In this document: in pieces, positions 46,505 through 58,171 of the stretch
How positions within the stretch are numbered: position 1 is the first letter of the stretch
How the letters are laid out: every line of letters begins with the position of its first letter
DNA from: Beta vulgaris subsp. vulgaris
Lineage: Eukaryota > Streptophyta > Magnoliopsida > Caryophyllales > Amaranthaceae
NCBI RefSeq assembly: GCF_026745355.1
Contig: NC_079202.1
Coordinates: forward strand, 25,835,123 to 25,899,122
Reading direction: 5' to 3'
Length of the DNA stretch: 64,000 nt
Notes under the pieces: model-generated
Databases searched by the model: none
What the model saw: the letters and a program-made list of their open reading frames with translations, nothing else
Told to the model about the DNA's origin: nothing
Program-made: the position numbers and the translations under genes

Positions 46505-49500
46505 CACTTTCAAATAATAAATCACATTACTAACTTAGACAATCAAAGAAAAAGATGCTTTCATATTGTTAGAAATTTGACCAAAAAGTTTCAAGCCTAA
46601 CTCCAGTAAGACTTAACTATCTTTTCGGCTCCTTGTCGTTCATGTTCATCTCATTTACTAACATGATAGATCCATTTGTTGAAAAATAGCATCTACATTT
46701 TAAAAGAATGATTGAACTTTGCAAGTTTTAGGGAGATATCATCGAGATTATATGAATCTGTGTTGCAACATATGATTGAACTGAATTTCTTAAAAGTTTG
46801 AATATTGAAGAATATAATCTTGATTGCTTGAAAAAGGTTGCCCCTTACAAATGTGGCCTAGTCTTTTGAAATGTATAGAGTATCTTGAATTTTAAACTTT
46901 GACTAATCATAAAAAGCAACTATCTGATAGCCTTCTAGCAAAAATTAGCTCCCTGTAATAGTTGGAAATTGCTATTGCTTCATAAGTTCTTAGTTCCCAA
47001 ATCTTCAATTTCGAGTAAAAATATTCATCTTAATACGTAAGGTTTACAGTAAAATGTACCAAAGAAACAAGCAAAAATGTGAAGGACAAAAATATTTAGT
47101 AGAAAGGAAGTCCCAAGTTATTTAGTAGAAAGAAAGAATCACAAAAAAGCTCTCATGGAGTCCCAAAAATCAGGCATAAAACACATCGCTCTACACCAAA
47201 AGCCTCTTTAACTTCCAGCTCTTATAGAAAATTTTGTCAAATTTCTATTTTGATGCACATCTCTCACGATGATTATCGTGTCTCATTATCTCGCAACCTC
47301 TCAAAGGATATCAAGGAAACTATCATGAATGACCAAGAAGTTTTTCCCTTATAAAGACTTTAAAGTCTCAAAAGAACCCTTTCTTCTCTAGTATCGTATT
47401 GCATAATACATAAATTAACTAACTCCCATAACCTCTACAATTCTAATTTCTATACTTCCATTATACATAAATTAACTAACTCCCATAACCTCTACAATTT
47501 AAATTTCTATACTTCCAATTCGTCCATCATGACTTGCATCAAATTTCTCTACGCTCATCTCTCTAATTAGTCTAATATCCCTCCACATCCCCAATCTCCT
47601 TTAACACTAATATTAGAGAGGTAATCGTAGAGAAATATTTGATCAAGCGTCAATAATTTGATCCCTATCAGCACATTTCAGGCAATAGGGCGGAGGGCCT
47701 CACATAAGTCCAAAGTTTCACAAACTAACAATAAGCAATGCAGCCAAAGTATGATCCGGCTTCACAACAAAAGAGCAGCTAAAAATTTCCATTTGCTTTT
47801 GTATATATAGTATGTATTAAGCTGCAACAATAGGAGAAGAAAGGAATCAAGTAATACCTGCATCATACGCATGTCAAAACGCCCAAGAAACACTGTCACA
47901 GACACCAGAAGGTCAAATACGGTTTTAAATAAATCAGCTGATGTCCTGAGATTGAAGAAGGTAGTCAGACATAAGTTCAGCCTTTCCGTCAACTAATACT
48001 CACCCAAGACCCCCCCCCCCCCCAAAAGCCCCATACTCTGAAGAATAAACTAGGAAAAAAGAGAGAGTATGTAACATATTGTGAGAAATAACATAGGTGA
48101 TGACTAATACCCTGAATACCAAGGGACCATGTCCAAGAACTCAGGCTTCATCTGCTTTCTCTTCAATTTTTCATATTCTTTAATCGACAAAGGGTGAGTA
48201 AGAGCCCATCTGTTGAAAGTCATGGAGCAGAAGGGATATTGAGGACATTAAAAACAAAAAGCATCATGTATCAAACATAGTTTATGAAAGAAGAATAAGT
48301 ATCAACAGATCAACCATATCATCCATTTGCAGCAGCTGAGTGAAAAACACGTCTCTAAAATGATATACGATTTATTTTGTATCTAAAATTATGAAGGTGT
48401 GTGATGCTAGCTGCTATAATTTTTAATAGAAAACACATTCTAGTTTTTTTCCCTTTTGGATTTTTTTGAGAAAGAAATTTCCAAAATTAGCAAACACTTC
48501 ATGAATATATGAATATAAAAAGAATCACATTATACAAAAGGCATAAAACGCTGTGAGAAAACATGTTAGTCCTTTATATTGTCAGAGCAGTGACCCTAGA
48601 ACAGGCTCCTAATATAAACTTTTTACACAAAATTTACCTCACATGTGAATGTGAAAAAATTCTTTGAATCTCATTTAGTGCTTATATTTCAGTGATCCCC
48701 ACATTAAACAATACAAATGGGACAGGAAAAAGTATATCTTAGAAGAAAAAAAATGGAATGAGGGATTAATAACTCACCCTGTTGATCTTTCAACAACGTA
48801 ATTTGCTATGTAAAGGCCTATGAAGGTGGCCCATAAGGAATATATAGGGGAAATTTCATCTGGTGACTCCGCACATGTGCCACTGCATGCTAACTACCAT
48901 GGGAAAAACATTAGGCTAGCAATCCTACTATGTTATAAGATAAATTAACATGATAGATTCAACAAAAATGCCGATCACGTACCTCACCGTAAATTACCCA
49001 CTTTGATAGCAAAGGGTAGTCACTTGCAGAGCCAACAGGAGCAAACCAAGAAGAGCACACTTGGTCTTTCAATTCATTCATTTGCAAAAACTTTGCAATC
49101 CATGTGTTTCGCTCCTCCTTCTTCCAAAAGGAAAACCAGCTGGAGCTATTTCTCTCTTTCACAATAGCTCGATTTCCACAATGACTATAGAATACACAGC
49201 AAGCAACACTAATTACCTGCAAAGCACCAAAAACAAGGGCAACAAATTAGCATAAAGTGTATTTAAGATGCCAACTAGCTAACAAAAACCATACATTGTA
49301 CTCAAGGAGTCTATCAAACTTACTGCACAATTTTGAAGGATGGTCCAGAACTCCGGCCTCTTGCCAGCCACACGGGCAACAAGACCAAGGTACCAAAGGC
49401 CATAGAAAATCACATGAAAAACAAACAGAAACAAAATGGAGGACATATAGATTGTTATAAACAAAGAAAGGTTCATCCTCAAATCAACTCCCATTGATTG

Positions 49501-49952
49501 AAAACTTGGAAGATGATACACAGCAGCCACTAAAATCCAGCCAATATACCTACATAGTCACACCATGAGCTAAACATTAGCTATGGATACAATAAATACA
49601 TTGATAATAAAAAAGAAATGTACGTAATGTTACCGAACATATGCAATACTCACCACTTACTAAAATTTGAATAGCTTGGTTTGATTGTCTTCCCAATGAA
49701 TGGTGATGAGAAAAAATAAAAGAATCCAAACAAACAGAAATACATAGACCACCACTTAATATTGTTGTCTAACCCTTGTATAAACGTATTCATGTTGTCG
49801 AACGATATGAAGAAAAGGCATCCAAGGACTACTGCTATGATAGCATGACGGGAATGCTCGTGTGGATAAGGATAATTATGAGGCAGTATAGTCCTGAAGC
49901 TTTCCATTTTAATTGTATCTAGTAAACCAACCGCCGCCTTGTTAGAGCCCAT
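35943..49952 (-). CDS. Calcineurin-like metallophosphoesterase / multi-pass membrane protein, 15 coding exons
   Basis: Exons in transcription order: 49952-49654, 49549-49324, 49216-48983, 48893-48778, 48209-48111, 47945-47858, 46330-46104, 44001-43817, 43634-43435, 38834-38502, 38414-38313, 37363-37066, 36814-36666, 36577-36293, 36149-35943. All junctions are GT-AG and phases agree; the total is 3048 bases, that is 1015 residues plus TGA. The N-terminal half has several hydrophobic segments (for example AIIAVVLGCLFFIS, WWSMYFCLFGFFYFFS). The phosphoesterase core follows: DTGDGG at about 386, GGDLAYPNP at 426, GNHDW at 489, MTHEP at 568, GDLHH at 606. These are metal-binding motifs, two of them rebuilt only after splicing. 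More membrane segments follow, then a soluble tail. By recall it matches the plant family annotated as calcineurin-like metallophosphoesterase superfamily, about 1010-1020 residues. Substrate unknown. Very likely functional. Confidence 0.93.
41231..42424. mobile_element. MITE with about 65-bp inverted termini, split by a hAT element
   Basis: The left terminus GACAATAGGGGTCTCAATTT and the reversed right terminus GACAATAGGGGTCTGAATTT are nearly identical. The match continues to 'ttaacctgtataggtcc'. No target duplication is clear, so the superfamily is open. It lies inside the Stowaway at 41099-42808. Confidence 0.82.
41469..42319. mobile_element. hAT-type element with GTACGG-rich ends
   Basis: Flanked by TAAGGCCC on both sides (41461-41468, 42320-42327), an 8-bp duplication. 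Ends TAGGTAGCACCGATACGG and (reversed) GCTATGAAGCATGGGTACGG are imperfectly inverted. Both arms are rich in GTACGG/CCGTAC repeats, giving a self-complementary element. No transposase. Confidence 0.88.
42435..42694. mobile_element. Stowaway MITE
   Basis: A 260-bp element with ends CTCTCTCTATATTTTTTTTA and (reversed) CTCCCTCTATATTTTTTTAT, flanked by TA (42433-42434, 42695-42696). It is inserted in the outer MITE, next to the element ending at 42424. Confidence 0.88.
44523..45646. mobile_element. Probable hAT-type element inside an intron
   Basis: Flanks GGTCATAA (44515-44522) and GGTCATAT (45647-45654) match at 7 of 8 bases. Near both ends lie CG-rich self-complementary runs ('ccgttacagaacggccgtt' left, 'cgcgaacgcgaccgcgacc' right). 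The centre holds a short codon-like stretch (MQLTATTSSVKAEYAG, about 44920-45010) of unknown origin. It sits in the intron between the GGDLA exon and the YPNP exon. Confidence 0.65.
46401..46502. repeat. AAT trinucleotide microsatellite
   Basis: About 33 AAT units with one small interruption (AACAATGAC near 46432), inside an intron of the metallophosphoesterase gene. Confidence 0.97.
46503..47857 (-). other. Remainder of the intron between exons 6 and 7
   Basis: AT-rich. One notable item is a short direct duplication, 'cataaattaactaactccca', at about 47409 and 47467. Nothing else recognised. Confidence 0.6.
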
Positions 49953-50700
49953 TCCAGAATATGGAACCAGCTCCGATTAGCACAATAGATTCAGCTTCTT
50001 TCTTGTAGAACCCAACCAACTTCTTTAATGACCTATAAAACAATTAAAATACCAAACTATTCAAAACTTTATATAGAAAAAGATCATGTAAAGGATATAG
50101 AGTATCTAAAGAAGAATATATATATGTTCAAAAACCATAGTGCAAAACTTGCTGCTGATAGATTTTGGAACCAATAGAATAGCAAAAACCAAAAAAAAAT
50201 TATGCTTAGTTTTTTCATCTCATATTCCAAAATTCATTCCTGTAACCAATCCAATTTAAGGTTACACACTACAAACTTGATAAAAATCGGTTGATCAAAT
50301 TCACAATTATGGTCCCAAAATTAAATTAAATATTAGGGTACCCACCAAAATTCTCAATCAAACCAATAATAACAGCAAAAACCCAGAAATATTAATGCCT
50401 TAAAATGTCATTTAAATAGTGCCATTCACATACCAAATGGTAAATTCTGAACCCAAAACATTTCAATAGCAAAAAAAACTAGAAATTCAAAAGCAACAAA
50501 AAAAAAAAAAAAACAAGATTACAAGTGAGGAAGCAAGGGAGGCTTACCTGAAAGCGAATGAGGAGAGAGAAACGTGCATGTGGATGACGAAAACAAAGAT
50601 TATAATGGTGGATGAAAGGTCGGTGTTCTTGGTTTTTTTTCTTCCTTTTTTATGTTCCCACTTATTTTAAATCAAAGACAGAAAAGAAACCAACTTGGGT
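49953..50700 (-). promoter_or_regulatory. 5' untranslated exons and promoter side of the metallophosphoesterase gene
   Basis: The ATG at 49952 lies in an exon that can start at 50032 (acceptor TTTATAG|GTCATT). An upstream non-coding exon can end at 50548 (TTTCAG|GTAAGCC donor) and would extend towards 50600 or beyond. A 5'UTR intron of about 515 bp therefore separates promoter and coding start. No clear TATA box was identified. Confidence 0.55.
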
Positions 50701-51231
50701 ATCTGGGAATGTTGCAAACAATCGAAAAATGGCATATTCTCTTTTTACTCAAAATCCCAAATCAAAAATACCAAATCAAAAAATCCCAAATTTCCTGTGT
50801 ACTTTCCTAGGTTGAGGAAAGAGAAGGAAAAGGGATGGAGACAAGGGAAAAGAGTAATTAATTTATTATTATGTTATTTAATTCTTCCATAATTTATGTC
50901 ATACTATTGGAATTTGGAATAATGGATGTCTTGCATAAGTTGGTTTTCTTTTTCCATTTTTGGACTATTTCCAATACCCACTAAATAATTTTTAATTCTC
51001 CCCTCAAAAAAAAAATTAATTCTTCTTTTGGTTTTCCCATTGTGAGTAGTCACCAAATTTATAGCCTTGGTCTATGTTCTTCGTGAGGGTTTTTGTAGAG
51101 ATCTCTATAATAAGAAATAGTAACATATTTCGTATATGACATATTTTGTGGTGGAAATAGTATATATAATTGAGTTAATTGTTCTCAAAATAATAATCTT
51201 TAATTCTTTATTATATAAGTCAAGTAAGGAG
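50701..51231. other. Intergenic spacer upstream of the metallophosphoesterase gene
   Basis: AT-rich; no coding or transposon signal recognised before the hAT target site at 51232. Confidence 0.5.
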
Positions 51232-51239
51232 GTGTGGCG

Positions 51240-51500
51240 TAGAGGTGATTATTTTGGCCCGGTCCGCCCCGTTTTTGGGTCGGGTTTTGTGCAGATTTTT
51301 TCGACCCGCGGTCGAGCCCGACCCGTTTTTTGACTTTGGGAGGGCTTTGGGCAAGCCAATAACAACTTTTAAGTTTATTTTTTGGCCTGGCCCGGCCCGT
51401 TTTGGCCCGCAAAAGCCCTCTAATTTAGGCCCGAAATTGGGCCCGGCCCGACCAATGGGCAAAAATTTTTTGGCCGCGGGCCGGCCCATGATCACCTCTA
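51240..51500. mobile_element. hAT MITE
   Basis: A 261-bp element with perfect 10-base ends TAGAGGTGAT / ATCACCTCTA and an exact 8-bp target duplication GTGTGGCG (51232-51239, 51501-51508). The interior is rich in GGCCCGG / CCGGGCC motifs and self-complementary. Confidence 0.97.
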
Positions 51501-51508
51501 GTGTGGCG

Positions 51509-51697
51509 TCTCCTAAATAAAGCTTCGTGCCCGAATGATATGCATGCTTTATTTTTTCAGAAATTTTGGCATAGTGATGGAATGGATACCATTTCTCTTG
51601 TGAAGCAATGGTGGTCGGTGGAATGGCAATGTTGCATTGGATGATATAAATGATAAAACTTGTGTGGTTTTAATTTCTAAATGTGATAATCTAAAGG
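51509..51697 (+). pseudogene. LINE reverse transcriptase N-terminal fragment
   Basis: The plus strand reads NDMHALFFQKFWHSDGMD, then VKQWW, then a break and DINDKTCVVLISKCDN. This follows the start of plant L1-type RT (relatives read PGPDGMHALFFQKFW ... INDTCIVLIPKCDNP). A stop and frame change lie between. It ends abruptly where family A LTR sequence begins (51698). Confidence 0.75.
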
Positions 51698-51874
51698 TGT
51701 AACACCCTGATAATTCTGTATTTTCTAAAATACCTTTTTAATATAAAACTTAGAGAATTATCAAAGCATTATCGCCCGTGTAATAACATATTGGCTTATT
51801 CACAATTTTACAGTGAGAAAGTTTATAATAACTTTGAAAACAATAACTTAGTCAGCCATAAGTCGACTCAAAGA

Positions 51875-52080
51875 GAATCATGTGTGAGTCCAATGGTTGG
51901 AACTTCCACCTCTCAACCTCATGGTCGGGAGTTCGACTCTCATCAACCCCATATTTGAGAAGTTTGTGTGGATATTTACTTCTGGGTATAAATCCCCAGT
52001 TTTCAGTCTCTGGAAGTTTCTTTATGGGTTAGGATCTTGTTCTTACCCCTTAACTCATGAGGGTTGAGCCTGATTGGGTC
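51875..52080 (+). mobile_element. Possible tRNA-derived SINE
   Basis: An A-box-like segment (GTGAGTCCAATGGTTGGAAC) is followed about 35 bases later by GGTCGGGAGTTCGACTCTC, which contains the RNA polymerase III B box (GTTCGACTC). A tRNA-unrelated body follows. Target duplications were not found. Confidence 0.5.
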
Positions 52081-52228
52081 AGTAACTTCAAAACCAAACC
52101 AAGTCAAACCAACATAAAAGTCAAACTCAAGCCATAAATCTAAAAGTCAACTATAAGGGTATTAAAATTAACACAAGCTCTCCAAGAAATCTCGAACCCA
52201 TGATCTTCAAACCTAAATTGGACGATGC

Positions 52229-53376
52229 TAGGCCCGGCTAAGACCCTGTGCAGGGTGAGCAACTGCACAGGGCCCCAAAAAATATGAGGGCCCAATTTTT
52301 TTTGTTTAGAGCCTAAAGGAAAAAAAAATTCTTGAATTAAGCGTCTTCTTCAGTTCACGCACAGCAATTCACGCACAGGCGTACAACAGTTCACCCCCAT
52401 TTACTCCACCTCTCGACTCTTTCGATTCTCCAAATCCCATTAATGGCTCTTCCTCCAAAACCCCATTAATGGCTCCATCTTTCCCAATTTCAAACCAACA
52501 AATCTAATTTATGTTTAGTAGGCAATTAAACAGGTTCTTTCACCTAAAAGAATCAAAATCTCTGTATTTTTTTTTTCTAAATGACCCTTCAACCAACTTT
52601 CTAATTCAATAACGTAATCCCCAATTTCTAAAGAGAAAAAAGAAAGCCGTTTGTGAATTGTGAGTTTTGTTGATGTTTCACACCTTAGTAGTTTCAATTA
52701 TTCAATCATCACTACGTTCTTCAAACAAACTCTCATATTATGATATTCACATCTAGTACTTGAAGGTAATTTCTAAATTATGAAAATTTTGTTGTTTAAT
52801 TGTTTTCATTTTGATAATCTGACATTCTAGGTTAATATTTTCTGGTTATTTCTTGGGGCTTTTAATGATTCAGTTATCAAATTTGAAATTTTGATATTTG
52901 ATATTTTATTTATTAATTGTGCACTTCTTGATAAGATTTATGTAGCTTCCTTAGTTTGTTATCTTAATCTGGATTGCGCAAGCTAACATTTTTATCAAAT
53001 TTATGTAACTTAATATCTTCTATTGTTAGTTGAACATCAGAACATATCTCTCGTTGTAATCTCCCCCTTTTCCTTTTAGTTTGTTGTAACTACTCCTAGT
53101 TTACAATAATACTATGTAGCTTTTACTTTAAATACATTAACTGTAAAATAAAATCATCATCTTTCACGCCTTTAAGATTCAGGTATATCAGGTTGGTAGG
53201 CTCACTGCCTCGCTGGTGATTGGTTTTATATCGTCTTCTTTGTTCTTCGTCTTTGGTACTAACTGTATAATGAAATTTTACTTTTTGATATAAATAGAAA
53301 ATCGTCTTTTTTTTTTACCGTTTGGGGCCTTATTTTTATTTAGTACAGGGCCCCTAAATGATACGAGACGGCCCTG
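52229..53376. mobile_element. hAT-type element, 1.15 kb
   Basis: Exact 8-bp target duplication GACGATGC (52221-52228, 53377-53384). Ends TAGGCCCGGCT and (reversed) CAGGGCCGTCT are imperfectly inverted. 'cagggcccc' / 'ggggccct' motifs lie near both ends. The interior is AT-rich and no hAT transposase was recognised. Confidence 0.9.
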
Positions 53377-53702
53377 GACGATGCACTTGATCCTGAGAGA
53401 CTGCTCACCAAATGAGTCATCATAGGATCAATAAGACACAATCATGATCGACATACACACAAAAGCATGTAATCAGCAGAGCTAAGTACTACATAACAAA
53501 TAAATATAAAACCTAGCATGATATTAATAAACATTAAGACAAACATAAATAATAATAATAATAATATAATAACATGACAGAATAACTTTACCGAACTTGA
53601 CTTCACAACTAATAAGTTAATTAATTTAGATTGAATAGACAATTGAAAGAGTTGTCCTAACCAAACCAGTCTTCAATTCAGAAGACGAAGTACGGGCGCG
53701 AC

Positions 53703-55748
53703 TGTAACACCCCGATAATTCTCACTTTTCCAAAATACTTTTCAATTATAAAACTTAGAGAATCATCAAAGCCTTATCGTCCGTGTGATAACATATCGAC
53801 TTATTAGCGGAAAACATATAATTAACTTTAAAATTGAAATATCATATATAACAAAGCAACTTCAAAACCAAACAACAATATTAACGTTAACTCCAAACCA
53901 AACTTAGATATAATGTATCTACTATAAAACAATAAATAATCAACATGCTACACAAACTCTCCATTTTCGAAAACCCATGATGCATCATCTGCACACCTAC
54001 AGATGTCAATGCACCAGAGAAACTTCTCATCAATAATGGATCATCAGAGGATCAATAAGGCAAAGCAATGATCAATACATACAAATAAAGCACGTAGTCA
54101 GCAAAGTTGAGTACTACATAATAATAAATAAACATTCCTAACATGATACTAATAATAATAAGCAGGAATAATTAACAACATAACAAGCTGAAGATAACTT
54201 TTATCGAACTAAACTTTAACAACATTTTTATTACTTTAATGGAATAGTCATTGGACCGAGTTGACTAAATAAAAACTAGCCTTCACCTAGGAAGATGAAA
54301 TACGGGCGCGACTTCATATTCTAAATGACCTACGATATCGATGAACCTTTTAAATAAAAATAGGAACGATGATCAATCTGATTTCCAGAATAAAGCCATG
54401 GCTCGCTCACCATGTATCTACTATAAAACAATAAATAATCAACATGCTACACAAACTCTCCATTTTCGAAAACCCATGATGCATCATTTGCACACCTATA
54501 GATGTCAATGCACCAGAGAAACTTCTCACCAATAATGGATCATCAGAGGATCAATAAGGCAAAGCAATGATCAATACATACAAATAAAGCACGTAGTCAG
54601 CAAAGTTGAGTACTACATAATAATAAATAAACATTCCTAACATGATACTAATAATAATACAGGAATAATTAACAACATAACAAGCTGAATATAACTTTTA
54701 CCGAACTAAACTTTAACAACATTTTTATTACTTTAATGGAATAGCCATTGGACCGAGTTGACTAACTAAAAACTAGCCTTCACCTAGGAAGATGAAATAC
54801 GGGCGTGACTTCATATTCCAAATGACCTACGATATCGATGAACCTTGTAAATAAAAATAGGAACGATGATCAATCCGATTTCCAGAATAAAGCCATGGCC
54901 CGCTCACCATTTACCCTAACTCCTGGTTGTCCAATTTCAGACGTGCACTTGCCTAAAGTTTATTACTATCCAAGTTTCACTTTACAGGATTTACCAATAA
55001 TTACTTGTTATGACACACAAGCAACACATATAATATATAATCAAACATACACAACTTTATTTCTTTTATCTTAGGATTAAATAAGTGATCATACAACTTA
55101 CAACCCAAGATTAATTCCTTCTTTAATCCAATCCTTCTTATTTGTTGAACGTAGCCAACAACCAACTTACCTTTCAAAGGTATAAATTATCAACTTACCA
55201 ATAAGGCCCACATTCCTTATAGAGTAGTGAAAATAATAATATAAGGGAACACATGATTCAATCATGATCCAAACCAATAAAAATATTAATTCCCCCATGT
55301 GAATTAATAAATAAAGTTCTCAACCAACATGCTTGCATCAATCTTCCATACAACCTTGATATAAATCTCATAGTTAAATCTCATACTTAACATGTCCGCA
55401 CACATGCATAAGACATGTATTCAATCATAATAGCAATCATATATGAACTCATAAAGTTCCTATACATGATATTACATAACTTTCCTTCCTAAAATCATGA
55501 TACTACATCAAATAACACATAGGTTTGCAAGTACCTTGTGTAGACAAATTGATAGGTCACTTTAACAACTTTAGAAGTCGCCTACAGGGAATTCTCCGCC
55601 TAAAACAACCAATAAAATTTATAATCAATACTCCAAATAAATTTCAGCAACTTTAAAATACTTTAATTCTCCTTTAAAAATATTTAAAAGTTGTTTTCAA
55701 CATTAAAACTTCAATTACTTATATTCCCTAACATAGTAATACTATACT
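53703..55748 (-). repeat. Family A gypsy LTR, second minus copy (left part)
   Basis: Begins TGTAACACCCCGATAATTCTC. It includes a 499-bp tandem duplication. From 55100 it matches the reverse of 11990-12480. It is interrupted at 55749 by another LTR-type insertion and resumes at 63907/63912 (see separate entry). Confidence 0.85.
53913..54905. repeat. 499-bp tandem duplication inside the LTR
   Basis: 'atgtatctactataaaacaa' starts at 53913 and again at 54412. The two units stay nearly identical to 'gctcgctcacc' / 'cccgctcacc', with isolated base changes. Confidence 0.92.
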
Positions 55749-57875
55749 TGTAATAGCCTTGTTTTTTAGAACGTTTTATTAATGATAATTATATTTATTA
55801 AGTTAATTATGTTTCGGAAATATTTATTTTATTTGTGATGTGGAATGTGAATTATATTGTCGTGTTCGTAAAATATATATATTTTTAATTTTATGGTGTT
55901 ATTATTGATATATTTTGGATTTTAAGTTAAAGTTGAGTGGTATTTGACCCAAATAGGAAGTCAAAGTCGGTCTTGCACCTCCCCTTTTGTCGGTTTAATG
56001 AAATAAAACCCCAACCCAATTATTTTCTTCTTCCCCGTAAAACCACAAACCCCAAAATTGAAACCCCAACCCGTGAAACCCAAAACCCCAATCAATCATC
56101 TCTCTCTCTCGCGCATCTCCCCTGTTTCAATTCACCGGAATTTCCCCACCCCCTTGCAGCTCGCCGGAGCCTCGGGTTGTCTCGCCGCTGCGAACCAGCG
56201 CCGTTGCTGTTCTCGTTTTCTCTCTCCTTCTCTGTTTCATCAACGCTTGTTGTTCATGGGTGTCGCCTGCGCTGCTGTTGACTATCACCACCTCCACCTG
56301 ACTCGAGTAACCTCACCGCACCTGCCTAGGAGCCTCGTCGTAGCGTTATTGTCGTCCTCGTCGGTGCTCCATCGTTGGGTACCGAAACTTCGAAATACCC
56401 CTTTGTTCTTCTGTTCTTCGCTGCTCTTGCGAGCGGAGGTATACTCATCTCTTTATTTTTTCTCTTGAAATTCTGATTTCAAGTTTTGTAAAGTAATTCC
56501 ATGTTGTTATTGTTGTTGTTGTTGTTGTTGTTCTGTTATTGCGATTGATGTTATGTTGTTGGAGTTGTTATATTTGGAGATAAGTGTGGAAGCTATAGAA
56601 TTGCTTAGTTTATGTTTTGCAGATTTAGTTTAGATTAGTTAGAGTTCATTTTTAGAATGTTATGGCTAGTATGATGGTTATATTTTTTTTTCTAGGAATG
56701 GTTATGATTATGTTTCTAGTTTAGAATATTAATTAAGATTGGTCATTGATTATCATTCTCGTTGTGAGGTGATTCTTGGAGGATAATTATGAGAGTGAAG
56801 TATCATTCGGGATTATGAAGGAAGTTGTGTTGTTGGAATCGGAATGCGTTCAGGTAACTTTTATGTTCAGTAAAATCATTTACTCATGCCCATGTGTGTT
56901 TGGATCTCTATTCCGTTTTTGATAAATAAGTTCGTAATATGGCCATAGTTATGAATGTGATATGAGTTGGTTCTGGAAACGTTATTCGATGAATATGAAT
57001 ATGCAACTATTTTGCTGGCTTAGTTTATGAACTGAAAATCGAAAGTGGGCAAGGTATGGGTGGAGGACGGTTACTCTTTTGACCTGATACGGTCGGCTAC
57101 GCTCCATAACCTTGGGGGTAGTATTGCTGGGCTCCATAACGAACCTTGGAGGCAGCGTTTGTCCTTTGTCCAAAGCCCGTACTTGCCACTGATTGTTTAA
57201 GAGAGTGAGCTATGCCAGCATTGTAATGAAATGAAAATGATTTGAGAAAATAAAATGTCTATAACGGGCTGAAGTAAAGGTTACGAGTTTTCCACTCATT
57301 TTGGAATTGTGTTTGTTTTGTATTTTCTTCTCTGAATTTGCAGGTTTGGTATCAAGAGCTCCAGAATGGAAGTGAAGTAAGATTATGGTGTCGTCCTAGA
57401 TTTAGGATTGAGTTTGTATATAGATAGCTGATTTGAAAATAGTTATTTATGTTTCATTGTATATGATATTTGAGAATATTATTGGAGATATCACTACAAG
57501 AAATTGCACAATTACCGACCGCTTGGCAGCGACGGCCACCAAAACCGTCGTTGAACATGTGAATAGCGATTGTTTAAAGCCGACGTTGCCAGCGACGGTT
57601 TTTTTAGATATCAGCGTGCGTTTTTACCGTCGTTGAGGGCAACGACCGTGGAAAGCCGTCGGTGATGTTGGTGGCCATATGTCAGAAAATGCAGTCTCCT
57701 GGGCGACGGCGTACAACCAAGCAACGACCGCGTACAGCCGTCAGTAAAAATTTTTAAAATTCTAGAAACTGTAGTCCTTAGGCGACGACTTCTAACTGTC
57801 GCTGAGTTTAACCTAAGCCGTCGGTGTGCTTTACGACTTAACCATAACACTCACTTGCTTTCAAACTCCCACTAA

Positions 57876-58171
57876 GGCCTTGTTTGGTTGACAAAACAAA
57901 TCATGGGAAGTGCAAATTCCTAGGAAGTAGAAGTATATGAAGTTGTTTGGTTGGCAAAATCATGGGAATTTGCACTTCCTAGGAAGTTCTCCTTCCTCCA
58001 AAATGGAGGAAGTTACTTACCTAGGTCCCCCTAGGTAAGTAGAACTTCCCATGGGAAGTTCTACTTCCCATTATCAACCAAATACAATTTTACACTTCCT
58101 AGGAATTTCAAATACATGGAAAAAATAACTTCCTAGGAAGTATGACTTCCTATATCCAACCAAACAAGGCC
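57876..58171. mobile_element. Tourist-like (PIF/Harbinger) MITE
   Basis: A 296-bp element with ends GGCCTTGTTTGGTTG / CAACCAAACAAGGCC and target duplication TAA (57873-57875, 58172-58174). The interior repeats 'cttcctaggaag'-like motifs in both orientations. Confidence 0.93.

Larger units (their letters stand above)
51698..53702 (-). repeat. Family A gypsy LTR fragment, first minus copy
   Basis: Starts TGTAACACCCTGATAATTCT and matches 53703 onward and 14277 onward. It is interrupted by a SINE-like segment and by a hAT element (52229-53376). The last part (53400-53702, ending 'tacgggcgcgac') matches 54020-54311, showing the same LTR read twice in succession. Confidence 0.8.

Noticed and set aside
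46331..46525. ORF made almost entirely of isoleucine on the minus strand
   Set aside because: It is the AAT microsatellite read in one frame, within an intron.
48010..48023. Run of 14 C as a functional element
   Set aside because: Simple homopolymer in an intron; only a slippage-prone site.
55937..56468. ORFs of 114-136 codons near 56000-56470
   Set aside because: Leader-like CT-rich segment of an LTR, overlapping frames and no family recognised, though GC content is raised.
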